NCBI RefSeq assembly: GCF_021032705.1
Contig: NZ_JAHVXI010000001.1
Location: 744,001-808,000, forward strand
DNA: 64,000 nucleotides
Source: Psychroserpens luteolus
Lineage (GTDB): Bacteria; Bacteroidota; Bacteroidia; Flavobacteriales; Flavobacteriaceae
Direction of reading: 5' to 3'
Both the position numbers and the translations under genes were made by a program. Positions 19,384 to 28,631 of this stretch are shown here, piece after piece; position 1 is the stretch's first letter, and the number at the start of each line of letters is the position of its first letter. The notes under the pieces are model-generated. The model made no database searches and was not told the origin of the DNA. It saw only the letters and a list, made by a program, of their open reading frames with translations.

Positions 19384-20411
19384 TAGTTGTTGTATTTATC
19401 TAGATACCAATCAATCGTTTTTTTGATTCCTGTTTCAAAATTTTCATCGGCTTTCCACCCTAATTCATCTTCAATCTTAGATGCGTCTATGGCATATCTA
19501 AAATCGTGTCCAGGTCTATCTTTAACAAATGCTATTTGTTCTTTGTAAGATTGCTCTTTAGGTTGTAACTCATCTAAAATCTCACATATTTTATGAGCGA
19601 TATATAAATTATCTCTTTCGTTACGACCACCTATATTATACGTTTCTCCAGATACTCCTTTTTGAAATACTAAATCTATTCCTTTACAATGATCAAGCAC
19701 ATACAACCAATCTCTAATGTTTTTTCCATCACCATATATTGGAATTTGCTCTCCACTTATTGCTTTTCTAATTATGGTTGGTATCAGTTTTTCGTTGTGC
19801 TGTTTTGGTCCATAATTGTTAGAGCAATTGGTGGTAACTACATTCATTCCATAAGTATGAAAATAACTCCTTACAATGAAATCAGAAGATGCTTTAGAAG
19901 CGCTATACGGACTATTAGGTGCATACGATGTTTCTTCCGTAAATAAGCCTGTTTCACCTAAAGTACCATAAACCTCATCGGTTGAAATATGATGAAAACG
20001 CTTAGATTCACACCCTTCTTTAAATTGATGCGAATCTTCCATCCAGTGCTTTTTCGCTACATCTAAAAGATTAAATGTTCCAATGATATTGGTTTTTATA
20101 AATTCGTCAGGCTTTTCAATAGAGTTGTCTACATGAGACTCTGCGGCAAAATGAATAACGGCATCAAAATCATGCGCTTCAAAAAGGCTTTCTATTAAAT
20201 CTCTATCACATATGTCTCCTTTGACGAACGAATAGTTATCATACGCTGAAACCTCTTCTAAATTAGAAAGCTCACCTGCGTAAGTGAGCTTGTCTAAATT
20301 TATAACTTTTACAGTGTTGTAACTTTCTAAAAAATACGGAATAAAATTAGACCCAATAAAACCTGCGCCTCCAGTAATTAAAACACTTTTATCTTTCATA
20401 TTCTTTAGCAT
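19383..20411 (-). CDS. rfbB: dTDP-glucose 4,6-dehydratase
   Basis: A 342-residue extended SDR with [10 protein letters not shown] (14-23), [16 protein letters not shown] and YSASKASSD (catalytic Tyr/Lys). It converts dTDP-glucose to dTDP-4-keto-6-deoxyglucose. Two in-frame start codons are possible (20411 and, four codons later, 20399); the second gives the more typical N-terminus [11 protein letters not shown]. Either start overlaps the Wzz-like gene, which ends at 20389. Confidence 0.95.
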   Translation of the reverse strand: MLKNMKDKSVLITGGAGFIGSNFIPYFLESYNTVKVINLDKLTYAGELSNLEEVSAYDNYSFVKGDICDRDLIESLFEAHDFDAVIHFAAESHVDNSIEKPDEFIKTNIIGTFNLLDVAKKHWMEDSHQFKEGCESKRFHHISTDEVYGTLGETGLFTEETSYAPNSPYSASKASSDFIVRSYFHTYGMNVVTTNCSNNYGPKQHNEKLIPTIIRKAISGEQIPIYGDGKNIRDWLYVLDHCKGIDLVFQKGVSGETYNIGGRNERDNLYIAHKICEILDELQPKEQSYKEQIAFVKDRPGHDFRYAIDASKIEDELGWKADENFETGIKKTIDWYLDKYNN

Positions 20412-21444
20412 ACTTTATAACTTTCATTGTAATATACATCAAAAATAAAATTACGATTGCCAACGCGGGAAACACAAGGGAATATCTCTTAGATAATGTA
20501 TCAGACCTTAAACCTATATCTGAAAAATTAGATAACACATCATAATATACATTCTCTTCAACCTTAAGTTGATCAAGAACTCGAATCGAATCTCTGATTC
20601 TCAATTCATTTTGAAATAAGTCGTACTCTTTTGTGGGAGTTCTTTCCTGAGTAATAGGTAAAAATCCATCAACTCCAACTGAGAGAGTTGCTTTTTCTGA
20701 TTCTTGATTTAATATCTTTAAATATATTTTTTGTAAAGAATCTATTTTATTTAAATCTTTAAAATACATTGCTTTTTTAATAGCAATTGTAGAATCTCTA
20801 ACACGCATTAGTTTTTTTGAATACTCATTACTAAATGTGGTTTTGAAACCGTTAGATAATTTCTTAAAAATATCCCTTTTTGTCGACTCTACTCTAATAC
20901 TAAAAATATCGCTAGAATATAAATCTCGGTTATCAACAAAATCTTCAAAACTTACTTCTTGAGCTCTTATGCTATCAATAGATTTTGCATATTTATCATA
21001 TTCTTGAATAAGTTGATTTTCTGTTTCTGGGCCAATATCGATTTCAACCTTTTTAATTGTTTTTAAGTCTTCTTCAGAAACATCAAAAATAGTACTTAGT
21101 GTCTCATAACTTTCACTTTCCAGTAAAGAGTTGTAGTAATCTATATTTGATACCAGTTGATATTTTGAATTGAAATATGGTTTAACAAGCATTTCAGAAT
21201 AAAACACTGGTTTTTGTATTTTTTCTAAACCAAAACCCAATAATAAGGCGGCCAAAACCACAATAAAAATCAATTTAAAATTTTCTATTATCGCTTTAAT
21301 TAAATAAATAATAGAAGAATAAATAGCTTGAAGAATATTTAATATAAAACCAAATATCTTATTAAAGAAATTTCCAATTGCGTTGAATAAAATCCCTAAA
21401 TCAACTTCTTCGTTAGGATTATTATTAGGTAAATTTTCACTCAT
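20389..21444 (-). CDS. Wzz-like chain-length/co-polymerase family protein
   Basis: A 351-residue protein with two membrane segments, about residues 57-75 (FIVVLAALLLGFG) and 325-343 (VFPALAIVILFLMYITM). The region between them is a periplasmic, helix-rich stretch of some 250 residues rich in charged residues. This topology matches Wzz/PCP chain-length regulators of Bacteroidota polysaccharide loci. No cytoplasmic tyrosine-kinase domain follows. The N-terminal 55 residues include an amphipathic or hydrophobic stretch before TM1. It precedes the rhamnose genes and probably controls polymer length with Wzy. Assignment is by topology and context. Confidence 0.65.
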   Translation of the reverse strand: MSENLPNNNPNEEVDLGILFNAIGNFFNKIFGFILNILQAIYSSIIYLIKAIIENFKLIFIVVLAALLLGFGLEKIQKPVFYSEMLVKPYFNSKYQLVSNIDYYNSLLESESYETLSTIFDVSEEDLKTIKKVEIDIGPETENQLIQEYDKYAKSIDSIRAQEVSFEDFVDNRDLYSSDIFSIRVESTKRDIFKKLSNGFKTTFSNEYSKKLMRVRDSTIAIKKAMYFKDLNKIDSLQKIYLKILNQESEKATLSVGVDGFLPITQERTPTKEYDLFQNELRIRDSIRVLDQLKVEENVYYDVLSNFSDIGLRSDTLSKRYSLVFPALAIVILFLMYITMKVIKYAKEYER

Positions 21445-21452
21445 ATCTGTAA

Positions 21453-23141
21453 TTATTTAAATATCTGTTGTAATATTTTTCTTGTTATTAAATACGTTGG
21501 TCTTACACCTGAAGTGCCTAAACCTCCAGAGGCTAATGTACTTCCTGTTTCTAAAGGGTTGTCACTTGCATAGTAAGCATATCTTACTTTAACATCTGGA
21601 TTGATACTTCCTCTAACTTTAGAAGCTGCTTGAATGGCTTTTTGATAATGTGCTCCTTCCATTTCAAGTCCGATGACATTCCAAGTTGAATTATAAAAGA
21701 ACTTTAAAATTTCCTTATTCTGAAGAGAGGTACCTAATACTGTAATCATTGCGCCTTCATAAACATCAACGCCTTGACCTTCAAGATCGGTCTTGGATAA
21801 TTCATTTTCAAATGGGTAATTATCTGCAGTCCCCTCGAATATGTGTGCAGATGGAATCATAATATCGCCTTTTCCTCCTTCTAAAATACCTGCTTTCCCC
21901 ATGATAGAAACCGATTCTACATTGAGATGTATTTTCTCTTTATCAACTTTATAAGGCTTCAACAATTCATCTATAGTTTCGTAGGCTTGTTCTCCAAAGG
22001 CATAGTCCATTACAAATATTACAGGTTTTTCTTCATTTTTAAATGAATCTCCTATCTCGATATCTGTTTTTGAAAAATCTATTTTTTCCGTATCAAAAAT
22101 CTGAACGTCAATGTTGGTTCCTGAAGTATCTTTAATATACATCATTCCTCTCTGCAACGCTTCTTTACTAATTTTATTGCGCAAAGTCTCATTTTCTTTT
22201 TGGCTTATCGCCTCATAGACTTCAAATATATCTTTCTTAGTCGTCAAATTTTTAAGTGCTATTGGTGCAAATATTGAATTCATTACACTGTGCATGTTAG
22301 CACTTATCACATGAATTGGTCGGCCTAAAAGATTGTTTTGGTGTAGCACCTCCTTTATATTATCTGCCCAAATTTCACCATGAATATGATGCCCTAATCG
22401 TTCTCTTAATACAGGACTAAACGTTACAGTTCTCTTATTGTTATTGACCACCTCTTCGATAGCAAGTTTCCCTAACCAATATACAATATGAAGTAGTCGT
22501 TCTGGTTTTATTTTAGTCGTAAATAATGCATGTGCATTTGTTAATTCTTGAAATGTTCTTCCTAAAATGTTCGCAGTATGGGTGATTGCAATTTCACGTT
22601 CTTGTTGTGTCAATTTCTTTTTAGAAAGTACTGCTTTTTCAAGTTTGACCCAATCCCGAGTCGTAGCGCCATCTTCGTTTATTAAAACGCGCTTACTTAT
22701 TTTGTGAGACTCTACAAATAAAAATGTTAAGTGGGTAAGAATATCATAAATTTCAGATCGTCCTCTGGTAATTTCAATATTCATCTGCTCGTCATCTATT
22801 CGATAACAATTACGACGCCTTTTAGGAGGTATAATAGGTTTGAAATGAGAGCTTCCATAACCTTCATCGCTAGTAAGATTGATAAATGTACATTCTTCAA
22901 TACCTTCAGGGAGTCGATCTATCACATATAATAAGCCTTCTAATTCGGCTTTTTCTTCAGCAATAGAACCATATATTTCCGGTCGTAATAACAGTAGGGA
23001 TTCTCTAAGTGTCTCTCCCGAAACTCCCATAGGTTTATAAAAACCACGATTAAACAAGTGTCTCATCGTAACATACATTCTTTCAATTGCATTCGAGCTC
23101 TCTTGGGCTCTCGTTCTTTCATGATGTTTCTTTTTACTCAT
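21453..23141 (-). CDS. Conserved Bacteroidota protein of unknown function (DUF6909-like)
   Basis: A protein of about 562 residues counted from the ATG at 23141 (MSKKKHHERT). The frame can extend six codons to a GTG at 23159, but two in-frame ATGs (23147 and 23141) make the longer form less likely. No signal peptide or membrane span is visible; the N-terminus is very basic. From memory the whole chain resembles the Bacteroidota family called DUF6909. The C-terminal part has GLEMEGAHYQKAIQAA and a preceding YEGAMITVLGTS, reminiscent of the Met-Glu substrate motif of nucleoside phosphorylases and AMP nucleosidases, but this is only a resemblance. It lies 8 bases before the Wzz-like gene and 10 bases after the GH3-like gene. 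Confidence 0.6.
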   Translation of the reverse strand: MSKKKHHERTRAQESSNAIERMYVTMRHLFNRGFYKPMGVSGETLRESLLLLRPEIYGSIAEEKAELEGLLYVIDRLPEGIEECTFINLTSDEGYGSSHFKPIIPPKRRRNCYRIDDEQMNIEITRGRSEIYDILTHLTFLFVESHKISKRVLINEDGATTRDWVKLEKAVLSKKKLTQQEREIAITHTANILGRTFQELTNAHALFTTKIKPERLLHIVYWLGKLAIEEVVNNNKRTVTFSPVLRERLGHHIHGEIWADNIKEVLHQNNLLGRPIHVISANMHSVMNSIFAPIALKNLTTKKDIFEVYEAISQKENETLRNKISKEALQRGMMYIKDTSGTNIDVQIFDTEKIDFSKTDIEIGDSFKNEEKPVIFVMDYAFGEQAYETIDELLKPYKVDKEKIHLNVESVSIMGKAGILEGGKGDIMIPSAHIFEGTADNYPFENELSKTDLEGQGVDVYEGAMITVLGTSLQNKEILKFFYNSTWNVIGLEMEGAHYQKAIQAASKVRGSINPDVKVRYAYYASDNPLETGSTLASGGLGTSGVRPTYLITRKILQQIFK

Positions 23142-23169
23142 ACGCATAAGTTTGCGCACAAATATAGCA

Positions 23170-24672
23170 CTATTTAGTTAATTTTTGAACGTATAAAGCA
23201 TCTGCAATTTTTCTGTCGTTTGATAGTCTCGGAATCTTATTTTGTCCACCTAATTTTCCGATGGATTTCATATAATCTTGGAATCCATTTTTTTGTACCG
23301 TCGTCACCTTTAGTGGTTGAAGTACTTTTCCATCGATAAGATCATAATAATAACTGTTTTGTTGTTGTAAAGATCTATCTATTTTAGTGGCAAGATCCGA
23401 CAGGTTTTCAGGTTCATTTTCAAACTCAATAAACCATTCATGAAACGGCAATCCAGAGTCAGGATTAATTTGAGGTGCAACCGTAAATTCAGTAACACTA
23501 ATTGACGATGACGCTATAGCTTCTTGAAGCGCCTGTTCAACCTCCTTCCCAATAACATGTTCTCCAAATGCTGAAATAAAATGTTTTATTCTTCCAGATA
23601 CTATAACTCTGTAAGGCTTGGTCGATGTAAACTCGACTGTGTCTCCAATATTGTATGCCCAAAGTCCTGCGTTGGTGGATATAATCATAACATAATTGAC
23701 ACCTACTTCTACATCTGCAATTGTGATTCGCTTTGGGTTTTCATCAAAGAATGTATCCGCTTCTATAAACTCATAAAACATTCCAGAATTTAATTGTAAC
23801 AACATTCCTTTTTCGTTTTGCCTGTCTTGAAAAGCAAAAAACCCTTCACTTGCTGGGTATAGTTCTATACTGTCTACTTTTCTTCCAATGAGATTTTCAA
23901 ATTTAGATCTGTAGGGCTCATAATTAACACCACCAAAAATGAATAGGTTGAAGTTTTTAAAAACATCTCCAACTTTTTGTCCCGTTTTATGCTGGATTTT
24001 CTCAAAATACATTTGCACCCAAGATGGTATTCCCGAAATTACCGTCATGTTTTCTGGTAGGGTTTCTTCTACAATAGCTTCTACTTTGGTTTCCCAGTCA
24101 TCGATACAATTTGTTTCCAGTGACGGCATTCTGTTTTTTTGAAGATATTTAGGAACGTAATGCGCTACAATTCCCGAAAGGCGTCCAAGTTGAATTCCGT
24201 TTTTTTCCTCTAAAACAGGACTGCCTTGCAGAAAAATCATTTTCCCATTAACAAACTTACTGTTTCCTGTTTCTGCAATGTACATTAAAATTGCATTGCG
24301 AGCAGCTTCAACATGGGTTGGCATACTCTCTTTTGTTAGCGGAATATATTTTGCACCCGATGTTGTCCCTGAGGTTTTGGCAAAGTAAAGCGGCTTCCCT
24401 TTCCAAAGCACATCTTCTTCACCAGCCACCACTTTATCTACATAAGGCTTTAAAGCTTCATAATCTCTAATAGGAACGCGTTCTATAAAGTCTTGATGTG
24501 TGTTTATAGATTTAAAATCGTGATCTTTTCCAAACTTAGTATGGCTTGCCTCTTTTATTAATTTCTGAAAAACTTTTTTTTGGGTTTCAATAGGTTTATT
24601 TGACCATTTTAAAATGGTCTTCCTAACATTTTTTGCAAATAGTTTTGCTAGTTTAGGCTTTAATGATATCAT
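23170..24672 (-). CDS. GH3 family acyl-adenylate/amido synthetase-like protein
   Basis: A 500-residue member of the GH3 family (named for plant auxin-responsive proteins), in the ANL adenylating superfamily. The ATP-phosphate loop is visible as AKTSGTTSGAKYIPLT near residue 93, and YPASEGFFAFQ near residue 273 matches the second nucleotide motif. Plant members conjugate acids such as auxin or jasmonate to amino acids. Bacterial homologues are frequent in Bacteroidota and their substrates are largely unknown. The start ATG overlaps the stop of the M23 peptidase gene by one base, so the two are coupled. Confidence 0.85.
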   Translation of the reverse strand: MISLKPKLAKLFAKNVRKTILKWSNKPIETQKKVFQKLIKEASHTKFGKDHDFKSINTHQDFIERVPIRDYEALKPYVDKVVAGEEDVLWKGKPLYFAKTSGTTSGAKYIPLTKESMPTHVEAARNAILMYIAETGNSKFVNGKMIFLQGSPVLEEKNGIQLGRLSGIVAHYVPKYLQKNRMPSLETNCIDDWETKVEAIVEETLPENMTVISGIPSWVQMYFEKIQHKTGQKVGDVFKNFNLFIFGGVNYEPYRSKFENLIGRKVDSIELYPASEGFFAFQDRQNEKGMLLQLNSGMFYEFIEADTFFDENPKRITIADVEVGVNYVMIISTNAGLWAYNIGDTVEFTSTKPYRVIVSGRIKHFISAFGEHVIGKEVEQALQEAIASSSISVTEFTVAPQINPDSGLPFHEWFIEFENEPENLSDLATKIDRSLQQQNSYYYDLIDGKVLQPLKVTTVQKNGFQDYMKSIGKLGGQNKIPRLSNDRKIADALYVQKLTK

Positions 24673-25538
24673 TAATTAAAATCTATAAATTGAGTTGGAT
24701 TTACTGGATATCCTTTTTGCCATAGTTCAAAATGCAAATGAGGTCCAGTGGTTAACTCGCCTGTATTTCCTGCCATAGCAATAACTTCTCCAGATTTTAC
24801 CAAATCTCCTTGTTGTTTAGTGATTGAAGCATTGTGCTTATATACTGAAATAAGTTCATAACTATGTTCAATAATAACCACATAACCTGTTTCTGCTGTC
24901 CATTCGGCGAAAATTACTGTACCATCTGCAGTGGCTTTTACTGGTGTGTCTTTTGCTACAACCACATCAACTGCAAAGTGCTTTTCTCTTAAATTGTAAC
25001 CTTCAGAAATGGTACCGTTTACTGGAGGAAATAGCACAAAATTAGAGGACGAAATATTAGATTCAAATACATTATACTTGTCTTCTTTATCAACTAAATC
25101 TCTTAATATGGAATCTTCCTTTGTTGGAACCAAATCTAAATCGTTAGGATCTATTGTAGAGGCGTCAACAATAGAGTCTCTATTAAATTCAACTGTGCTA
25201 ACATCTCCTGTAAGCACTTTTTTTATCGACGTATAATACTGTTCATTAAGATCAATAACTTGTTGTAGTGAATCGGTCTTATAATTTAAAACTGTTGCTT
25301 GTTTTTTAAGAGCAGTCGAAGAATAGCCTGGTATATACTCTTTCAAAGATGTAAATGCTATTAAAAAAATAGTGCCAGCTATCAATAAAATTGTACCTAA
25401 AGATAAAATAACAAATACATTGAGTCGTGTTAATTTTATAGCAAAACGTTCTTCAAAAGTATCTTCATTTAAAACGACTAAACGATACTTGTGAAGTAAT
25501 TTTTTTGAAAATTTTTTTTCTTTATTTTTTTTAGCCAT
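24672..25538 (-). CDS. M23-family metallopeptidase, membrane anchored
   Basis: A 288-residue protein with a basic cytoplasmic N-terminus, one membrane span at about residues 41-63, a periplasmic helical stretch (75-110) and a C-terminal LytM/M23 domain. Metal ligands are present: His187 and Asp191 in HFAVD, and the HLHFE motif near residue 265. An active cell-wall endopeptidase is therefore predicted, unlike degenerate EnvC/NlpD-type proteins. A TAnnTTTG box lies just 7 bases before the start codon. It heads the long minus-strand gene run toward the polysaccharide locus. Confidence 0.9.
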   Translation of the reverse strand: MAKKNKEKKFSKKLLHKYRLVVLNEDTFEERFAIKLTRLNVFVILSLGTILLIAGTIFLIAFTSLKEYIPGYSSTALKKQATVLNYKTDSLQQVIDLNEQYYTSIKKVLTGDVSTVEFNRDSIVDASTIDPNDLDLVPTKEDSILRDLVDKEDKYNVFESNISSSNFVLFPPVNGTISEGYNLREKHFAVDVVVAKDTPVKATADGTVIFAEWTAETGYVVIIEHSYELISVYKHNASITKQQGDLVKSGEVIAMAGNTGELTTGPHLHFELWQKGYPVNPTQFIDFN

Positions 25539-25545
25539 AAGACTA

Positions 25546-25553
25546 CAAAATTA
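25546..25553 (-). promoter_or_regulatory. -7 promoter element for the M23 peptidase operon
   Basis: Minus-strand TAATTTTG matches TAnnTTTG. It ends 7 bases before the start codon at 25538, which predicts a very short or absent 5' leader. It is divergent from the tatA promoter about 55 bases away. Confidence 0.5.
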
Positions 25554-25606
25554 AATAAAATTACTCCAAGTTAGTGGGATGAATCTTAAAGTTTAAATTT
25601 AAACGT

Positions 25607-25634
25607 TTTGTTTGAAGTTTAATTATTAAATTTG
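25607..25634 (+). promoter_or_regulatory. Bacteroidota-type promoter of tatA
   Basis: TTTG at 25607-25610 and TAAATTTG at 25627-25634 are separated by 16 bases, a good match to the Bacteroidota sigma-A consensus (TTTG at -33, TAnnTTTG at -7). Transcription would start near 25640, giving a leader of about 14 bases before tatA. Confidence 0.7.
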
Positions 25635-25653
25635 CAGTTCAAAATAATATATT

Positions 25654-25845
25654 ATGATATCAAGTTCAATTTTTTTAGGAATGCCAGGATACGGTTCAAT
25701 CATATTGATCGTTGTGGTTGTATTACTTTTATTTGGAGGAAAGAAAATTCCTGAACTTATGAGAGGTCTAGGAAGCGGTATTAAAGAATTTAAAGACGCT
25801 AGTAAAGAAGATGATAACTCATCTACTGCAGATAAAAAAGAATAG
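25654..25845 (+). CDS. tatA: Twin-arginine translocase subunit TatA/TatE
   Basis: A 63-residue protein with one N-terminal membrane helix ([20 protein letters not shown]) followed by the amphipathic helix [13 protein letters not shown] and an acidic tail. The FGGKKIPEL hinge is characteristic of TatA. It would form the pore-lining component of the Tat export system for folded proteins. No tatC is adjacent. It is monocistronic: its own promoter lies upstream and a strong bidirectional terminator lies downstream. Confidence 0.95.
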   Translation: MISSSIFLGMPGYGSIILIVVVVLLLFGGKKIPELMRGLGSGIKEFKDASKEDDNSSTADKKE

Positions 25846-25859
25846 TGAAATTTCTATTA

Positions 25860-25898
25860 ATAAAAAAAAGCCAACATTTGATGTTGGCTTTTTTTTAT
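25860..25898. terminator. Bidirectional intrinsic terminator between tatA and the DUF4837 gene
   Basis: Stem AAGCCAACAT (25868-25877), loop TTG and stem ATGTTGGCTT (25881-25890), flanked by an A-run on the left and a T-run on the right. It serves both convergent genes. Confidence 0.92.
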
Positions 25899-26873
25899 TT
25901 ATTTTATTCGTAATGATTTTATGATGGACTCGAGTTCAAAAACATAATCTCGCTTTTGTACTGAAGGTGCAAAAACATAACCTTCAATAACAACATATCT
26001 ATCATTCACTTTGTCTTCTATGGCATAGTTGATAAATGGTCCAGACATAAAGGCATTTTTCAAATCCCATAGCCCTTTAGTCTCAAAAGCTGGCTTGTTA
26101 TCTACAATGGCTTCGTTTATAAAAGGTGTGAAATGCTGATCAGTTCCCATAAAAGAGCCTTCAAGAGCGCCTTCAATATGAATTTTACCTACCGAATCTC
26201 TCACTTTAATAACATCTAAAACTGTACTGTCGCCTTTTCTTATGGACGACAAAGGAACCTCATAAACCATTAAATCTACATTACCCGTTTCAATATCTCT
26301 TCTAATCCAGAAAAAATCACCATCAGATTTAGCAATTCTATAAGCCGATGGGAATTTAAGTGAAACGCCAAGTTGTTTCTCTAATTGAGCATCATTAAAT
26401 AAGGATTTAGATGTTCTACGTTGTCTTTCGGTAATTTCAGTTTTTTTGAAAGCATCTACAATTTTTGGAGCGTTTGCTTTAATTTCAGCTATGATTTCTG
26501 CATTAGTTTGTCCCGAAATAACGACCATTGTTTGTGGAGTCGCATAAGCATCTTTTGCTATTTTGGTCGCAGCTTCTTTTCCTTTTTCTATTTTTAAAAC
26601 CGTTCTGTTTTTTTTTGCAAACCCCGAAAACACTTGTGTTGGCATTTGGCTCATTGTGAATTGAGGCTCTTCATTAGATAGTCCTTCTACAGGTGCTGCT
26701 AGTACATCTCTAATAGCATCTCCAACTTTGCCATCCCACAAAAGATTATCTGAAACAACAACAACACTATTAATGTTTCCAGATGATTTACCAACGAAAC
26801 GCTTCTGGTTTTCATCCTCACAAGAATTAAATAAAGTAATAATTAACAGTAGGCTTAATGCTTTTTTTATCAT
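25899..26873 (-). CDS. DUF4837 family lipoprotein
   Basis: A 324-residue predicted lipoprotein: the signal peptide ends LFNSC with Cys18 as lipid anchor. The body matches the Bacteroidota family DUF4837 (SGNINSVVVVSDNLLWDG near residue 32, then GDAIRDVLAAPVEGLSNEEPQF). No catalytic motif is recognisable. It follows the lytic transglycosylase gene by 20 bases and is probably cotranscribed, which hints at an envelope role. Function unknown. Confidence 0.85.
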   Translation of the reverse strand: MIKKALSLLLIITLFNSCEDENQKRFVGKSSGNINSVVVVSDNLLWDGKVGDAIRDVLAAPVEGLSNEEPQFTMSQMPTQVFSGFAKKNRTVLKIEKGKEAATKIAKDAYATPQTMVVISGQTNAEIIAEIKANAPKIVDAFKKTEITERQRRTSKSLFNDAQLEKQLGVSLKFPSAYRIAKSDGDFFWIRRDIETGNVDLMVYEVPLSSIRKGDSTVLDVIKVRDSVGKIHIEGALEGSFMGTDQHFTPFINEAIVDNKPAFETKGLWDLKNAFMSGPFINYAIEDKVNDRYVVIEGYVFAPSVQKRDYVFELESIIKSLRIK

Positions 26874-26893
26874 GTCTTTAAAGTTTATTACGC

Positions 26894-28495
26894 TTACTTG
26901 GATACTACAAGCGTCATTCCTATTTTTAATTTGTTACTGCTAATATCGTTCCATTCTTTAATGTTTTGAACAGAAACTCCTGGAAATTTTTGAGAAATAC
27001 TCCAAAGCGAATCTCCTTTTTGCACTCTGTAAGTAGATTTGCCTTCAGAATTTATCACTTTTTTGGGTTTACCAGATGTGACTTTATTACCAGAAGACGT
27101 TGACGGTTTTCTAGGATAAATAGTTAATCGTTGACCTATTCTTAAATTATTACTTCTGAGACCATTCCATCTTTTAATTTGGCTAACTCTAACCCCATAT
27201 TTCCTTGCAATTTTTCCGAGATAATCTCCAGACCTAACACGATACCTAATTTTGCTGTTTGAATCAAAAAATTGAGGTAATGGTTTTTCTCTTTTGCTTA
27301 ATTCTTCTTCTACAAAAGCATAAATCTGTTGCTCATTAGTTACGAACTTACCTACCGCTTCTCTTGGTAACCTCAGCGTATAATTCTCTCCTTTTATATA
27401 CGGAATAATATCAAGCTTGTATGATGGATTCAAAAACTGTAATTGCTCCATTGGAACGTCAACTAGTTCTGAAACCTGATCGAGTGTTATCATTTTTTTA
27501 ACATGAATCGTGTCTGTTTCAACATAGTGATACTTAGGTCTTTCAACCTTGAAACCATGTTCTTCGGCAAACTCAAAAATATACATTGTGGCTAAAAATG
27601 CTGGAAGATAACCAGCGGTTTCACGTGGAAGATGTGGTCTTATATTCCAATAATTCTCATAACCTCCAGAACGACGAATGGCTTTAGTAACATTTCCTGG
27701 TCCCGAATTATATGCGGCCAAAGCTAAATCCCAATCACCAAAAATTTTGTACAGTCGGGCTAGGTATTTACTAGCTGCTTCTGTAGATTTTATTGGGTCG
27801 CTTCGTTCATCAACATAACTACTTACATTAAGACCATATTCTTTACCTGTTCCAAACATAAATTGCCACAATCCTGTAGCACCAACTCTAGATCTTGCTC
27901 TAGGCTTTAAAGCAGACTCTACAATGGCCAAGTACTTTACTTCTAAAGGAATGTCATAGTTGTCTAAAGATTCTTCAAATAATGGGAAATAGTAGTGGCT
28001 TAACGACATCAATCGAGACATTGAATTACGACGATGTTTCAAATACGATTTTATAACACTTTCTAAAGACGGATTGTATTCAATATTGAAAGGTGTTCTT
28101 GCATTGAGTCGCTTTAACCTTGCTTTTAAAGTGTCGGTAGTTAGCTCTGGATAATCTACAGGGTCGTATTTTAATTCTGAAACAGACTTGTATATGGTAT
28201 CAAATAAGTTATTGCTATATAATTCTTCAAGCCATTTTTCATCAATTTCTGCGGCAAGCTTCTGGTCTTCCAGCGTTCTAACAGCTACAGAATCTGCCAC
28301 TGGTTTTATACCAAGATGTTTTCTAAAGTAGGTTTTACCATCAATAATGGTATCGACGACGTAGGTTTCGCCTTCTATAAATTCAGATTCTGTTAGTCTT
28401 TTAACTTTGGTTGTCTTCGGAATTGAGTCTTGACCAAAACCAAAAAAACAGCACAACAAAATACCAAACGTTAGGGATATTAGTTTTGGTTTCAT
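26894..28495 (-). CDS. mltD: Membrane-bound lytic murein transglycosylase D-like protein with two LysM domains
   Basis: A 533-residue secreted protein. Residues 1-21 form a signal peptide. A GH23 transglycosylase domain lies around residues 160-320, with the catalytic Glu in VESALKPRARSRVGATGLW and the family motif AAYNSGPGNV. Two C-terminal LysM modules begin at YRVRSGDYLGKIARKYG (about 412) and YRVQKGDSLWSISQKF (about 486). The enzyme would cleave peptidoglycan glycan strands and form 1,6-anhydro ends. Layout equals MltD of Bacteroidota. No lipobox is evident, so it may be periplasmic rather than lipidated. Confidence 0.92.
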   Translation of the reverse strand: MKPKLISLTFGILLCCFFGFGQDSIPKTTKVKRLTESEFIEGETYVVDTIIDGKTYFRKHLGIKPVADSVAVRTLEDQKLAAEIDEKWLEELYSNNLFDTIYKSVSELKYDPVDYPELTTDTLKARLKRLNARTPFNIEYNPSLESVIKSYLKHRRNSMSRLMSLSHYYFPLFEESLDNYDIPLEVKYLAIVESALKPRARSRVGATGLWQFMFGTGKEYGLNVSSYVDERSDPIKSTEAASKYLARLYKIFGDWDLALAAYNSGPGNVTKAIRRSGGYENYWNIRPHLPRETAGYLPAFLATMYIFEFAEEHGFKVERPKYHYVETDTIHVKKMITLDQVSELVDVPMEQLQFLNPSYKLDIIPYIKGENYTLRLPREAVGKFVTNEQQIYAFVEEELSKREKPLPQFFDSNSKIRYRVRSGDYLGKIARKYGVRVSQIKRWNGLRSNNLRIGQRLTIYPRKPSTSSGNKVTSGKPKKVINSEGKSTYRVQKGDSLWSISQKFPGVSVQNIKEWNDISSNKLKIGMTLVVSK

Positions 28496-28631
28496 GGGTT
28501 AACTATTTATCTATCTAAAACGATAGGTCAGCTAAAATCGTATTTTTTTGGTTAAAATGAAAGTTTAATTAGACAATTTAACGTGTTTTGTAGGATTATT
28601 CTGAGAGAATATGGTTGTTACTTACGACCAT

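Noticed and set aside
27617-27632. GGTTTCACGTGGAAGA, a 14/16 match to parS
   Set aside because: It lies inside the mltD coding sequence and encodes the conserved LPRETAGY segment, so the resemblance is explained by protein constraint; two consensus positions are broken.
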